A stretch of DNA of 64,000 nt from assembly GCA_964465065.1 (NCBI GenBank), contig CAYXHZ010000008.1, positions 1-64,000 of the forward strand. The letters run 5' to 3'. Under the pieces are notes generated by a model. That model made no database searches and was not told the origin of the DNA. It saw only the letters and a program-made list of their open reading frames with translations. Positions within the stretch are counted from its first letter, which is position 1. Each line of letters begins with the position of its first letter. Shown here in pieces: positions 35,760 to 43,896 of this stretch. The position numbers were made by a program, and so were the translations under genes. The stretch is from CAYMND01 sp964465065. GTDB lineage: Bacteria; Acidobacteriota; Aminicenantia; UBA2199.

Positions 35760-36533
35760 ATGGCAGATCAAGGTACAAGCAAAAAAGTGACGCGGGTGGA
35801 AGGCGGAGCAGAGCCGGCTGTCCGGGAGGCGAAACCGTTCGTGGTCAGCGACGAGAGCAAGGGGCGGGCCAAGACCTTGCGCCTGCTGGCGGCCATTTCC
35901 TGGATCGTGGCCATCGGTCTGGAGGTGGTGGCCATCCTGATGCTGCAGAAACCACCGGTCAACACCGTCTGGCTGATCGCCCTGATCGTCGGCGACCTGA
36001 TTTTCGCGGTCATCGGTTCCCTGTTGTGGAAGAAGTCCAACCGCCTCAGTCCGGCCTCGGAGAAAAACCGCTTCCGCTTTTTCGTGCAGAACCAGCTGGG
36101 CCTGATCATCACCGTCATCGCCTTCTTGCCCCTGGTCGTCCTGATCCTCACCAACAAGGACCTGAGCGGCAAGCAGAAAGGCATCGTCGGCGCAATCGCC
36201 GTCATCGCCATGCTCATCGCCGGCGCCCTGGGCATCGATTTCAACCCGCCTTCCCTGGAACAGTATGCCGAGCAGACGGCCCAGGTGGAGTCGCTGACCG
36301 GCGGCAACCTGGTCTACTGGACCAAGGCCGGAACCCGCTATCACATATATTCGGATTGCTACCGCATCAACAGCGACCGCACCGACGAGATCTTCAGCGG
36401 CACCGTGGCCCAGGCCCGGGAACTCAAAAATATCAGCGAATTGTGCAGCACCTGCCGGGAACGGGCGGAAAAGGAAAAACTCCCGCCGACCGATGCGCAG
36501 ACTCCACAGCCCGAAGCGCCGGCCGAGCCCTGA
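35760..36533 (+). CDS. Membrane protein with C-terminal Cys/His metal-binding-like module
   Basis: The protein has 257 residues from the ATG at 35760, with GGAGG upstream. Helices at about 38-60, 66-86, 105-125 and 135-152 form a membrane core. The C-terminal tail has a compact module: YHIYSDCYRI, then a GTVAQA turn, then ELCSTCRER. The C-x(n)-CxxC pattern with an upstream His suggests a small zinc or Ada-like metal site. It ends in a proline-rich tail. I recognise no named family. Confidence 0.7.
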   Translation: MADQGTSKKVTRVEGGAEPAVREAKPFVVSDESKGRAKTLRLLAAISWIVAIGLEVVAILMLQKPPVNTVWLIALIVGDLIFAVIGSLLWKKSNRLSPASEKNRFRFFVQNQLGLIITVIAFLPLVVLILTNKDLSGKQKGIVGAIAVIAMLIAGALGIDFNPPSLEQYAEQTAQVESLTGGNLVYWTKAGTRYHIYSDCYRINSDRTDEIFSGTVAQARELKNISELCSTCRERAEKEKLPPTDAQTPQPEAPAEP

Positions 36534-36676
36534 ACGGCGGATTTCTGTCCCTTCACAGGGAAAAGCGGTCGTTTCGCAGGCATTTTCCGGGTAAAAACCA
36601 TCGTTATCGGGCGCGCAGAACGTATCTGTCATGGATGAAGCGTTAAGCTTCTTCACCTGATAACGGAGGTTATGGA

Positions 36677-38119
36677 ATGCGACACAAATTGCGGGTTGTA
36701 CTGTTGATTTGCGGTGTACTGGGATTTTGCGGATTGACGCTGGCGGCGAGCGATACCATCCAGGGTCTGCCGATTCACCAAAAAACCCTCTGTCCGGGCG
36801 TGATCCGGCTCTGGGTTGGCGATCATGTTTCGTCCACGGCGGTCACGGCCCTGGCCACCGCCAAGGGCATCGTAGTCATCGATACGACGGCGATTCCCGT
36901 CCTGGACAAGGCCTTTCGCCAGATCATCGCCCGGGACTTGCAGCGCGACGATTTCCGGTACCTGATCAATACGCACGGTCACAGCGACCACACCAACGGC
37001 AACGGCGTCTACGCCGACTGCCAGATCATCGCCCATCAGTCCGTCGCCGACATGATGCGCGACAATTATGCGGATATCCCCAGGCTGGTGCAATGGCATG
37101 AGGACAACAGCCGGCGTCTGCAGGCGCAGCTCGCTGACGGCAAACTGGACGAGCGGCAACGGGCGGTCATCCAGGAGAGCCTGATCGGCGACGTTCAAAG
37201 CCTGGAATTCCTCAAATCTTCGCCCCAACCCGTCTTGCCGACCCGGACCTTCACCGACCGGCTCACCCTGGATTGCGGCGACACCCGTTTCGAGCTGTAT
37301 CAGAGCGGAGGAACGCACACCCGCAGCGACATTTTCATCTGGGTGCCGCAAAAGAAACTCCTGTTCACCGGCGACATGATGGCCGACAAATGGCTGACCG
37401 ACAGCCCCGGTTGTCTGGCCACCTTCGCCGTCCGCTCCGGCAGCAAGGAAGATTACCCGGTGCTGGTGAAGAACTGGCAGGCGCTCGTCGACCGGGCGGC
37501 CGATATCGAGCAATATGTGCCCGGGCACTGGAACGGCGAGTTGAGCGCAGAGGGTTTCAAGGCACGTTTCGACTATCTGAAAACCATGCTGGTCGATCTC
37601 GAGGCCTTGGCCGGGACTTCCGGGGATCTGGAGCAGTACTGTCGGGTCAATACCCTGCAGAAAAAATTTCCGCGGCTGGCCGACAGCCCAGGCTTCAGCG
37701 ACCGCGGCCACCGCATGACGGTCAACCACCTCTATCGCATCTACTCCGGGAAGATATCGGTCGCCGACGCCTTGCAGGAATTGTTGCAGGGACAGAATTT
37801 CACCGCCGATTTCGCCGTTCTGCGCAACAAGATCCTGCAGAACCGGGATCGTTATTTCTACACTGAGGCCGAGATCAACGGCACGGGCTACTTCCTGCTC
37901 AACCAGGCCAAGAGCGGCGACGACGCCGTGCGGCTGTTCGAATTGAACTGCGAGCTGTTTCCGAATTCGTGGAACGTTTACGACAGTCTGGCGGAAGGTT
38001 ACTACACCCAGGGTGACCGGAAGCGGGCCCTTGAATTCTACGAAAAGTCGCTGCAGCTCAACCCGGCCAACGAGAACGGCAAGAAGTGGATCGAGCGGCT
38101 CAGCCGGGAACTCCGCTGA
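36677..38119 (+). CDS. Secreted MBL-fold metallo-hydrolase with C-terminal TPR segment
   Basis: The protein has 480 residues, with GGAGG 7 nt upstream and a signal peptide (MRHKLRVVLLICGVLGFCGL). The metal motif HGHSDH (LINTHGHSDHTNGNGVYADC), GGTHTRSDIFI, FTGDMMADKW and VPGHWNGE are all shared with the paralogue at 18888-20315. The C-terminal TPR unit is YYTQGDRKRALEFYEKSLQL. The two proteins are alike over their whole length, so this is a dispersed duplication. Its stop abuts the stop of the next gene with no gap. Substrate unknown. Confidence 0.86.
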   Translation: MRHKLRVVLLICGVLGFCGLTLAASDTIQGLPIHQKTLCPGVIRLWVGDHVSSTAVTALATAKGIVVIDTTAIPVLDKAFRQIIARDLQRDDFRYLINTHGHSDHTNGNGVYADCQIIAHQSVADMMRDNYADIPRLVQWHEDNSRRLQAQLADGKLDERQRAVIQESLIGDVQSLEFLKSSPQPVLPTRTFTDRLTLDCGDTRFELYQSGGTHTRSDIFIWVPQKKLLFTGDMMADKWLTDSPGCLATFAVRSGSKEDYPVLVKNWQALVDRAADIEQYVPGHWNGELSAEGFKARFDYLKTMLVDLEALAGTSGDLEQYCRVNTLQKKFPRLADSPGFSDRGHRMTVNHLYRIYSGKISVADALQELLQGQNFTADFAVLRNKILQNRDRYFYTEAEINGTGYFLLNQAKSGDDAVRLFELNCELFPNSWNVYDSLAEGYYTQGDRKRALEFYEKSLQLNPANENGKKWIERLSRELR

Positions 38120-38599
38120 TCAACCGAGCGGCAGGCGGTTGATTTTATCCTGCCAGGCCTGGGTCCTGGGGAAATCCAGCAGGATGAGCACGGCCGAGAC
38201 CAGGCACATGAAGAACAGGTCGGAAGTGTTGCCGCCGCCGATGAAGAAGAGCAACAGGCCGTAAATGCCGACGGCCTCGAACAGGACGCAACGGATGATG
38301 TGCTCGGTGCGCAGAAAGGCGAGCAGGTAGGTCTTGTCGGCCGTCCTGTCCGATTGGCCGTTCAGGAAACGGCGCTGCAGGATGCCGCCAAGCAGGCTGC
38401 GGGTGAAGACGATCTGCAGGAAGGCCAGGACGGCCAGGATGATGCGAAGCTGCGGGTAACTGGGGGTCAGGGGTTCGCTGAACATGGGTTTGAGCAACCA
38501 CTGGCCCAGGGCGGCGTATATACCGAGCGAGACCAGTATGGTCAGACTGATGATGCGGCAGATGCGCAGAGTCGACTGAAATTCTCGCGAGAAATCCAT
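38120..38599 (-). CDS. Four-helix membrane protein, unrecognised family
   Basis: The protein has 159 residues from the ATG at 38599, preceded by GGAGGG; codons further upstream overlap the promoter of the next gene. Hydrophobic helices lie at about 13-36, 50-70, 95-118 and 122-142. The loop RSLLGGILQRRFLNGQSDRT between helices 2 and 3 is basic and probably cytoplasmic. I see no catalytic motif. The gene stands alone between a convergent hydrolase and a divergent transporter. Confidence 0.65.
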   Translation of the reverse strand: MDFSREFQSTLRICRIISLTILVSLGIYAALGQWLLKPMFSEPLTPSYPQLRIILAVLAFLQIVFTRSLLGGILQRRFLNGQSDRTADKTYLLAFLRTEHIIRCVLFEAVGIYGLLLFFIGGGNTSDLFFMCLVSAVLILLDFPRTQAWQDKINRLPLG

Positions 38600-38724
38600 G
38601 GTGCCCTCCTGCTCGTTCCGGACTGATTGTAATGCAGGTCGCTTTGCCCATGCAAGTGGCGGGCCGGAACTTGCGAGCGGAATATGGTGTATAATGCTCA
38701 TTCCGAAAAATTGGAGATACACGG

Positions 38725-39603
38725 ATGGGCGAAATCTACGCTTTGGGCGCTGCCGCTTGCTGGACCGGCACTTCCATCCTCTTTTCGAAAGCCAGTCGGG
38801 AGATGGGCTCGGTCACCGTCAATCGCATGCGCCTGGTACTGGGGCTGCTGGCGGTGGCGCTGGTCAACTGGCTGCGGCTGGGGCGCTTGTGGCCGGCCAT
38901 ACCCCTGACGGCCACCCTGTGGCTGCTGTTGTCGGGTCTGATCGGCTTCGCCCTGGGCGACGCCATGCTTTACGAGGCCTACGTGCACATCGGTGCCTCC
39001 CAGGCTATGCTGCTGCAGACTCTGTCCCCCATTTTTTCGGCGCTGATCGGCTGGCTGTTCCTGCATGAACTGTTGAGCCTGTGGCAGATCCTGGCTGTTT
39101 TGATCACCTTGGCCGGAATCGCCATGGTCATCGTCAACTCCTCCGCGCAGAACGGTCGGCATTCCCGGTCCTGGCTGGGTATCGGCATGGGCATCGGTGC
39201 CGCGCTGGGCCAGGCGGTCGGCCTGCTTTTTTCCAAACGAGGTCTGCAATGCGGCGTGGAAGCCTTCCAGGCCAACCAGGTGCGCCTGCTGGCCGGGGCC
39301 GGAGCCATCGTCGTCTGGGGGCTGCTGCACGGTCAACTGCGTAAGGACCTGGAGAAAGTGAACGCCGCCCGGAGCTGGGGACTGCTGGCCACCGGGGTGG
39401 CGTTCGGGCCGGTTCTGGGCGTTCTGTTTTCGCTGCTGGCCGTACGCGATACCCACATGGCCCTGGCGGCCACGCTGATGGGACTGACTCCGGTCATGAT
39501 GCTGCCGGTCATGCACTTCGCTTTTGGTGAACGCTACCGCTGGCCGGCGGTCTGCGGCACCTTGACGGCGGTCTGCGGCGCGGCCCTGCTGTTGTGGGTG
39601 TGA
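38725..39603 (+). CDS. EamA/DMT-family transporter
   Basis: The protein has 292 residues with ten predicted helices in two EamA repeats. The first repeat starts GEIYALGAAACWTGTSILFSK and the second starts near 150 (LGIGMGIGAALGQAVGLLFSK). QTLSPIFSALIGWLFLHE is the typical end of a first repeat. TTGGAG precedes the start, and TATAAT lies at 38690-38695. Such proteins export metabolites or amino acids; the substrate is not predictable. The kinase gene follows after 3 nt. Confidence 0.88.
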   Translation: MGEIYALGAAACWTGTSILFSKASREMGSVTVNRMRLVLGLLAVALVNWLRLGRLWPAIPLTATLWLLLSGLIGFALGDAMLYEAYVHIGASQAMLLQTLSPIFSALIGWLFLHELLSLWQILAVLITLAGIAMVIVNSSAQNGRHSRSWLGIGMGIGAALGQAVGLLFSKRGLQCGVEAFQANQVRLLAGAGAIVVWGLLHGQLRKDLEKVNAARSWGLLATGVAFGPVLGVLFSLLAVRDTHMALAATLMGLTPVMMLPVMHFAFGERYRWPAVCGTLTAVCGAALLLWV

Positions 39604-39606
39604 ACG

Positions 39607-40674
39607 GTGAAGGGCCGTTCGGTGCGCATTCTTTCCGGTCGGGTCGTGTTCTGGCTGATCTGGTCGGCCATCGCCCTGACCTTCGGCATTCAGTGGCTCA
39701 GTTACCGCAGCCAGATCGGCGCCCCGGACTGGGTCATCCTCCTGTTCGCCGCCGTATACACCTTCCTCTGGACCGGCCTCAGTCTGCCGCTCAAGGTTCT
39801 GGTCCGCCGCCGTATCCATCCGCTGGTCTACCTGCCCGCGGGCCTGGCGACGGTCGTGATCCATCTGAGCCTGTACTATTCGTTCTACCGCCTGTTCCGG
39901 ATCTTTTCGGGCATCGACTACTACCGAATGACCTGGTGGGCATTCCTGAAAGGCTATTCCTTTTTCGCGCTGATTCTGTTCGGCCTGTTGCTCAGCGCTC
40001 TGTACCTGATCGACCTGTCCGGACAGCTGCGCGAACGGCGCGAGCGGGCCGAGGCACTGGAGAAAGAGCTGATTTCGGTGCAGCTGCAGAGCCTCAAGCA
40101 GCAGCTGCAACCTCATTTTCTGTTCAACACCCTCAACTCGCTCATGGTCCTGATCGACGAGGACAGCCGGGCGGCCAAACGGATGGTCATCCGTCTGGCC
40201 GAATTTCTGCGCGCCACCATCGATCTGCCCCAGGAAGGGATGATCCCGCTCCGGCAGGAACTGCATCTGGCCGACCTCTACCTGCAGATCGAGGCGGTGC
40301 GTTTCTCGGACCGCTTGCGGGTGTGTCTGCCCTCCGTCGACGGCCTGCCGGACATCGCCGTGCCGGCGCTGATCGTCCAGCCTCTGCTGGAAAACGCCAT
40401 CAAGCACGGTATCGCCCCCTTCGCCCGGCCCGGAGACATTGTTCTGGAATTGGAGACGACGGACCGGAATCTGATCCTGCAGGTCAACAACAGCGGCGTT
40501 TCGTCCGGCCCGAATGCGGACAGGCCGGGACTGGGCCTGAGCAACGTGCGCAATCGTCTGGCCCATGTCTACGGCGACCGGGCCTGCCTGACGGCCGGGC
40601 CACGGGAGGCAGGCGGCTACTGCGCCCGAATCGTACTGCCGCTGCCCGGCGATCACCCGGGTGAGCGGGCATGA
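39607..40674 (+). CDS. LytS/YehU-type sensor histidine kinase
   Basis: The protein has 355 residues from a GTG start. Four transmembrane helices (about 11-33, 42-64, 72-96, 119-137) form the sensor. A coiled-coil follows, then the His_kinase motif QLQPHFLFNTLNSL with H170. The ATPase has PLLENAIKHGI and GLGLSNVRNRL. There is no separate input domain. It overlaps its LytTR partner by 4 nt (ATGA), so the pair is translationally coupled, and it follows the EamA gene by 3 nt. Regulation of that transporter is plausible but not shown. Confidence 0.92.
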   Translation: MKGRSVRILSGRVVFWLIWSAIALTFGIQWLSYRSQIGAPDWVILLFAAVYTFLWTGLSLPLKVLVRRRIHPLVYLPAGLATVVIHLSLYYSFYRLFRIFSGIDYYRMTWWAFLKGYSFFALILFGLLLSALYLIDLSGQLRERRERAEALEKELISVQLQSLKQQLQPHFLFNTLNSLMVLIDEDSRAAKRMVIRLAEFLRATIDLPQEGMIPLRQELHLADLYLQIEAVRFSDRLRVCLPSVDGLPDIAVPALIVQPLLENAIKHGIAPFARPGDIVLELETTDRNLILQVNNSGVSSGPNADRPGLGLSNVRNRLAHVYGDRACLTAGPREAGGYCARIVLPLPGDHPGERA

Positions 40675-41441
40675 GCGGCGCAAAGACCGGTCTGCGTGTG
40701 CTGATCGTCGATGACGAGCCCCTGGCCAGGCGTCGCCTGCACAAGCTGCTGGAGTCTCAGCCCGACATCGTCGTTGCCGGGGAGTGCGGCGACGGGCTCA
40801 CAGCCCTGGCCCTGATCCTGAAAGAGAAGCCGGACCTGGTCTTTCTCGACATCCAGATGCCGGAGATGAACGGCTTCGATGTGTTGACGCTGCTGCCTGG
40901 GGAACGGGTTCCGGCCATCATCTTCGTCACCGCCTACGACGAATTCGCTGTACAGGCCTTCTCCGTGCACGCCCTGGATTACCTGCTCAAGCCCTTTGAC
41001 GACGAGCGTTTCCGGGCGGCCCTGGACCATGCCCGCCGCCGCCTGCTGCCACCCGGCAGGGAACTTGGCAGGCAGCATCTGAGCGCATTGCGCCGACAGC
41101 TGGGCTCCGGGCCGTGCAAGCGCCTGCTCGTGCCCGGCCAGGACCGGATCCGGGTTATCGCCGTGCGCGACATTCTGTACATCAGCGCCGAGGATTACCT
41201 CGTCAAGCTGCATCTCGTTGACGGCAGCCTGTCGTTGCGCCGTTCCCTGCAACAGCTGCACAGCGAACTGGGAGCAGAACGCTTCGTGCGAATCCATCGT
41301 TCCTACCTGGTGCCGGTCGACCGGGTCAAAGCGCTTCACCCTCTGTTCAAGGGAGAATACCTGGTGGAGCTGCATGGCGGCACCCGCCTGCCGATGGGCC
41401 GGCACTATCAACGCCAGGCCCTGGAGATCCTGGGCCGCTGA
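40671..41441 (+). CDS. LytTR-family response regulator
   Basis: The protein has 256 residues. The receiver domain has acidic pocket DDEP, phospho-acceptor D60 (LVFLDIQMPEMNG) and K near 109 (YLLKPF). The LytTR DNA-binding domain spans about 145-252, with ISAEDYLVKLHLVDGS and FVRIHRSYLVPVDRV. LytTR proteins bind direct repeats upstream of targets; I found no clear pair of such repeats in the neighbouring gaps. Confidence 0.93.
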   Translation: MSGAKTGLRVLIVDDEPLARRRLHKLLESQPDIVVAGECGDGLTALALILKEKPDLVFLDIQMPEMNGFDVLTLLPGERVPAIIFVTAYDEFAVQAFSVHALDYLLKPFDDERFRAALDHARRRLLPPGRELGRQHLSALRRQLGSGPCKRLLVPGQDRIRVIAVRDILYISAEDYLVKLHLVDGSLSLRRSLQQLHSELGAERFVRIHRSYLVPVDRVKALHPLFKGEYLVELHGGTRLPMGRHYQRQALEILGR

Positions 41442-41553
41442 GCGGAGTTCGCCGCGTAATTCCCTACTTTGGCAGCGGATTGTCCGCCTTCGGCTGCAAG
41501 GTACTGGCCAGGGATCGGCCGGTCGTTTATCATGCCGCCTACGGAGGCCTTTC

Positions 41554-42879
41554 ATGACCAAAAAGCTGATTCTTTTCTGTTTACATCTCGTCTGTTTCGT
41601 ATTCCCTCAATTCTGTATGGGTACGGTCGTGCCGATGTTCGGCGGCGGTCTTCGGCATCCGGGCTATGCCGACGAGACGGTGTCAACGAGCGCCGTGCAG
41701 ACCTTGTGGCGCTTTCAGACCGGCTCGGCGGTGTACTCTTCTCCGGCCCTGGCCGACGGCCGTCTCTATGTCGGCAGCACGGACGGATGCCTGTATGCCA
41801 TTTCGGCCGCAGACGGTCAGCTGATCTGGAAGGTGCAGACCGGTGGGGCGGTGAATTCCTCTCCGGCGCTGAGTGGCGGATTGGTGTATTTTTCCAGCCG
41901 GGACGGTTTCTTTTATGCCTTGTCCGCCGCCGACGGCCGGGAGAAGTGGCGTTTCGAAACCGAAGGCGAGCGCTGGTTCGAGGCCAAAGGACTGCATTTC
42001 TGTCAGCCCAGGAACCAGACCATTGCCGATGTCTGGGATTTTTTTCTGTCTTCGCCGCTGATCGTCGACGGCAAGTTCTACTGCGGCAGCGGCGATGGGC
42101 ATGTGTACGCCCTGGATGCGGCCATGGGGAAGCTGATCTGGAAGTTCAAGACCGGTGACGTGGTGCATGCCGCTCCCGCTTTCGATCGGGGCGTGATTTA
42201 CATCGGCAGCTGGGACAGCTGCATGTATGCCTTGAACGCCAGCGACGGCCGGGAGTTGTGGCGCTATCAGACCGGCCGCAAGAACAGCAACCAGACTGGA
42301 ATCCAGGCCTCGGCCCTGGTAGCCGACGGCATGGTCTATTTCGGCAGCCGCGATTCTTTCTTCTACGCTCTGAACGCCAGTGACGGCCGGCTGATGTGGC
42401 GTTTCGACCATAAAGGCAGCTGGGTGATCGCTTCGGCGGCGCTGCGCAACGGCGTTCTCTATTACGGCACTTCCGATTCCTCGCAACTCTTCGCCCTGGA
42501 CGCCAAAACCGGCAAGCAACTTTGGCAGCAGGGCGTCAAGAGCATGTCCTTCTCTTCGACCCTGGCCGTCAGGAACGGGGTTCTGCAGGGAACTCTGGCC
42601 GGCAATCTGAGCTGCCACGACCCCGAGAGCGGCGCGCTGATGTGGGAATTCTGCAGCGACGCCCACCGCCGGAACGAGCAGGGTTTTCTCAAGGCGGACG
42701 GCAGCCCCGATTACCGGAAAATATTCCGCTCACCGGTCGCCAAGGCCTTTTATCTGGAAGATGCACTGCTGAGCGTGCAGCGACTGCTGTCCACCGGTTC
42801 CATCCTGTCGACGCCCGTGGTCGACAACGGCGTCATCTACCTGGGCAGCGCCGACGGCGGTGTTTACGCCCTGAAATAG
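41554..42879 (+). CDS. Secreted PQQ-like beta-propeller protein
   Basis: The protein has 441 residues from the ATG at 41554, with GGAGG upstream and a signal peptide (MTKKLILFCLHLVCFVFPQF). Seven or so PQQ-type repeats follow, each with a GxLYVGSTDGxLYAL-type strand and a W at the blade end (LIWKVQTGGAVNSSPAL, LIWKFKTGDVVHAAPAF, ELWRYQTGR). It resembles BamB-like scaffolds more than PQQ dehydrogenases, because no dehydrogenase catalytic residues are evident. A protein-binding role at the envelope is inference. Confidence 0.82.
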   Translation: MTKKLILFCLHLVCFVFPQFCMGTVVPMFGGGLRHPGYADETVSTSAVQTLWRFQTGSAVYSSPALADGRLYVGSTDGCLYAISAADGQLIWKVQTGGAVNSSPALSGGLVYFSSRDGFFYALSAADGREKWRFETEGERWFEAKGLHFCQPRNQTIADVWDFFLSSPLIVDGKFYCGSGDGHVYALDAAMGKLIWKFKTGDVVHAAPAFDRGVIYIGSWDSCMYALNASDGRELWRYQTGRKNSNQTGIQASALVADGMVYFGSRDSFFYALNASDGRLMWRFDHKGSWVIASAALRNGVLYYGTSDSSQLFALDAKTGKQLWQQGVKSMSFSSTLAVRNGVLQGTLAGNLSCHDPESGALMWEFCSDAHRRNEQGFLKADGSPDYRKIFRSPVAKAFYLEDALLSVQRLLSTGSILSTPVVDNGVIYLGSADGGVYALK

Positions 42880-42890
42880 GTAGGTTCGAT

Positions 42891-43433
42891 TCAGACCAGA
42901 TTTCGGCCGGCCGTCAGCGCCCGGGTCAAGGTGTCTTTCTGATCGCTGATGCCATCGTTGGCGTTACCGGCCACAACGGTGTCTGTCAGGTCGAAACCCA
43001 GAAATTCCAGCATACGCCCGGTGGAATCGATGTAGGTTTCATACTCTCCGGCCGGCATGCCGTGAGTGAAGGCCAGTGTGCATTTCTTGCCCTGGATGCC
43101 CGCGCCGAAAGGGGTCTGGTAGAAAGCGAAGAAGCGGTCGATGAAGGCCTTGGCCTGGGATGACATCTGCCACATGTAGATGGGCGAGCCGATCACGATG
43201 GCGTCGGCGTCGAGAATTTCGGAATAGAGCGCTTGCATTTCGTCCCGGACGGCGCAACCGCTCTTTCCCCGGCAATGGAAACAGGCTTTGCAGCCGGCGA
43301 TTTTCATATCCGTCAGATTGTACAACCTGGTCTGGGCGCCCTGCTCCCGCGCTCCGGCCAGGATGGCCTCGACCAAAGTGCTGGTGTTGCCGTTTTTCCT
43401 CGGACTTCCTGAAAAACCGATCACTTTTTTCAT
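42891..43433 (-). CDS. NADPH-dependent FMN reductase / iron-sulfur flavoprotein-like
   Basis: The protein has 180 residues, with AGGAGATC upstream. The flavodoxin-fold FMN phosphate loop is GFSGSPRKNGNTSTL (6-20). CKACFHCRGKSGC (about 48-60) is a cysteine-rich segment like the compact CxxC-x-CxxxxxC iron-sulfur motif of this family. VIGSPIYMWQMSSQAKAFID is the second FMN contact. It is divergent from an HxlR gene with a shared operator, the usual arrangement for quinone or electrophile detoxification. Confidence 0.9.
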   Translation of the reverse strand: MKKVIGFSGSPRKNGNTSTLVEAILAGAREQGAQTRLYNLTDMKIAGCKACFHCRGKSGCAVRDEMQALYSEILDADAIVIGSPIYMWQMSSQAKAFIDRFFAFYQTPFGAGIQGKKCTLAFTHGMPAGEYETYIDSTGRMLEFLGFDLTDTVVAGNANDGISDQKDTLTRALTAGRNLV

Positions 43434-43461
43434 CTTGATCTCCTAAGACAGATTGACCGCC

Positions 43462-43511
43462 ATGTTATTCCTGTGCTATCTTTTTGTAAAGTAGATACAA
43501 AAATGTACTAT
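43462..43511. promoter_or_regulatory. HxlR operator with overlapping divergent promoters
   Basis: The inverted repeat TTTTTGTA-N7-TACAAAAA (43481-43503, 23 bp) overlaps both -35 regions. On the minus strand TTTACA (43485-43490), 17 bp, TAACAT (43462-43467) drives the reductase. On the plus strand TTGTAA (43484-43489), 16 bp, TACTAT (43506-43511) drives the regulator. Confidence 0.65.
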
Positions 43512-43543
43512 ACTAACTAAAAAGTGACTGAGGAGATTCAGCC

Positions 43544-43885
43544 ATGGCCGATTTGCAACAGACGGTCTGCCCGATCGATTACACCCTCCGTGTCATCGGC
43601 GGAAAGTGGAAAACCCGTATCTTGTGGTGTTTGTCCGATGAACTCAAGCGCTTCGGCGAGTTGAAACGGCTGATTCCGGATATTACCCAGAAAATGCTGA
43701 CGCAGCAGCTTCGTGAACTGGAATCCGACGGTCTCATTCAGCGGAAGGTGTACCCGGTTGTGCCTCCGAAAGTGGAATATTCGCTGACGGAATACGGCAA
43801 ATCTCTGCAACCTGTATTGTCGGCGATGTGCAATTGGGCCTTGGAGCGGGGTTGCTCGTATTCGTCTTCTCAAAAACGGCTTTGA
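43544..43885 (+). CDS. HxlR-family winged-helix regulator
   Basis: The protein has 113 residues, with GAGGAG upstream. The N-terminal cysteine (QTVCPIDYTL) is followed by VIGGKWKTRILWCLSDELKR, then the recognition region ITQKMLTQQLRELESDGLI and the wing KVEYSLTEYGKSL. The overall pattern is YodB/HypR-like. It is a different subtype from the protein at 22990. The divergent partner is an FMN reductase, and the 23-bp repeat between them is the probable binding site. Confidence 0.92.
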   Translation: MADLQQTVCPIDYTLRVIGGKWKTRILWCLSDELKRFGELKRLIPDITQKMLTQQLRELESDGLIQRKVYPVVPPKVEYSLTEYGKSLQPVLSAMCNWALERGCSYSSSQKRL

Positions 43886-43896
43886 TCAGCCGAGGA

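Noticed and set aside
33783..36656. Apparent fusion of the glutamate-synthase domain with an upstream segment
   Set aside because: The extended frame crosses the promoter and an opposite-strand membrane-protein gene, and it is joined only through the N run. The real start is at 35476.
36656..36672. ATAAC-GGAG-GTTAT dyad around the Shine-Dalgarno of the MBL gene as a thermosensor or riboswitch
   Set aside because: The stem is only 5 bp with the SD exposed in the loop; too weak to claim.
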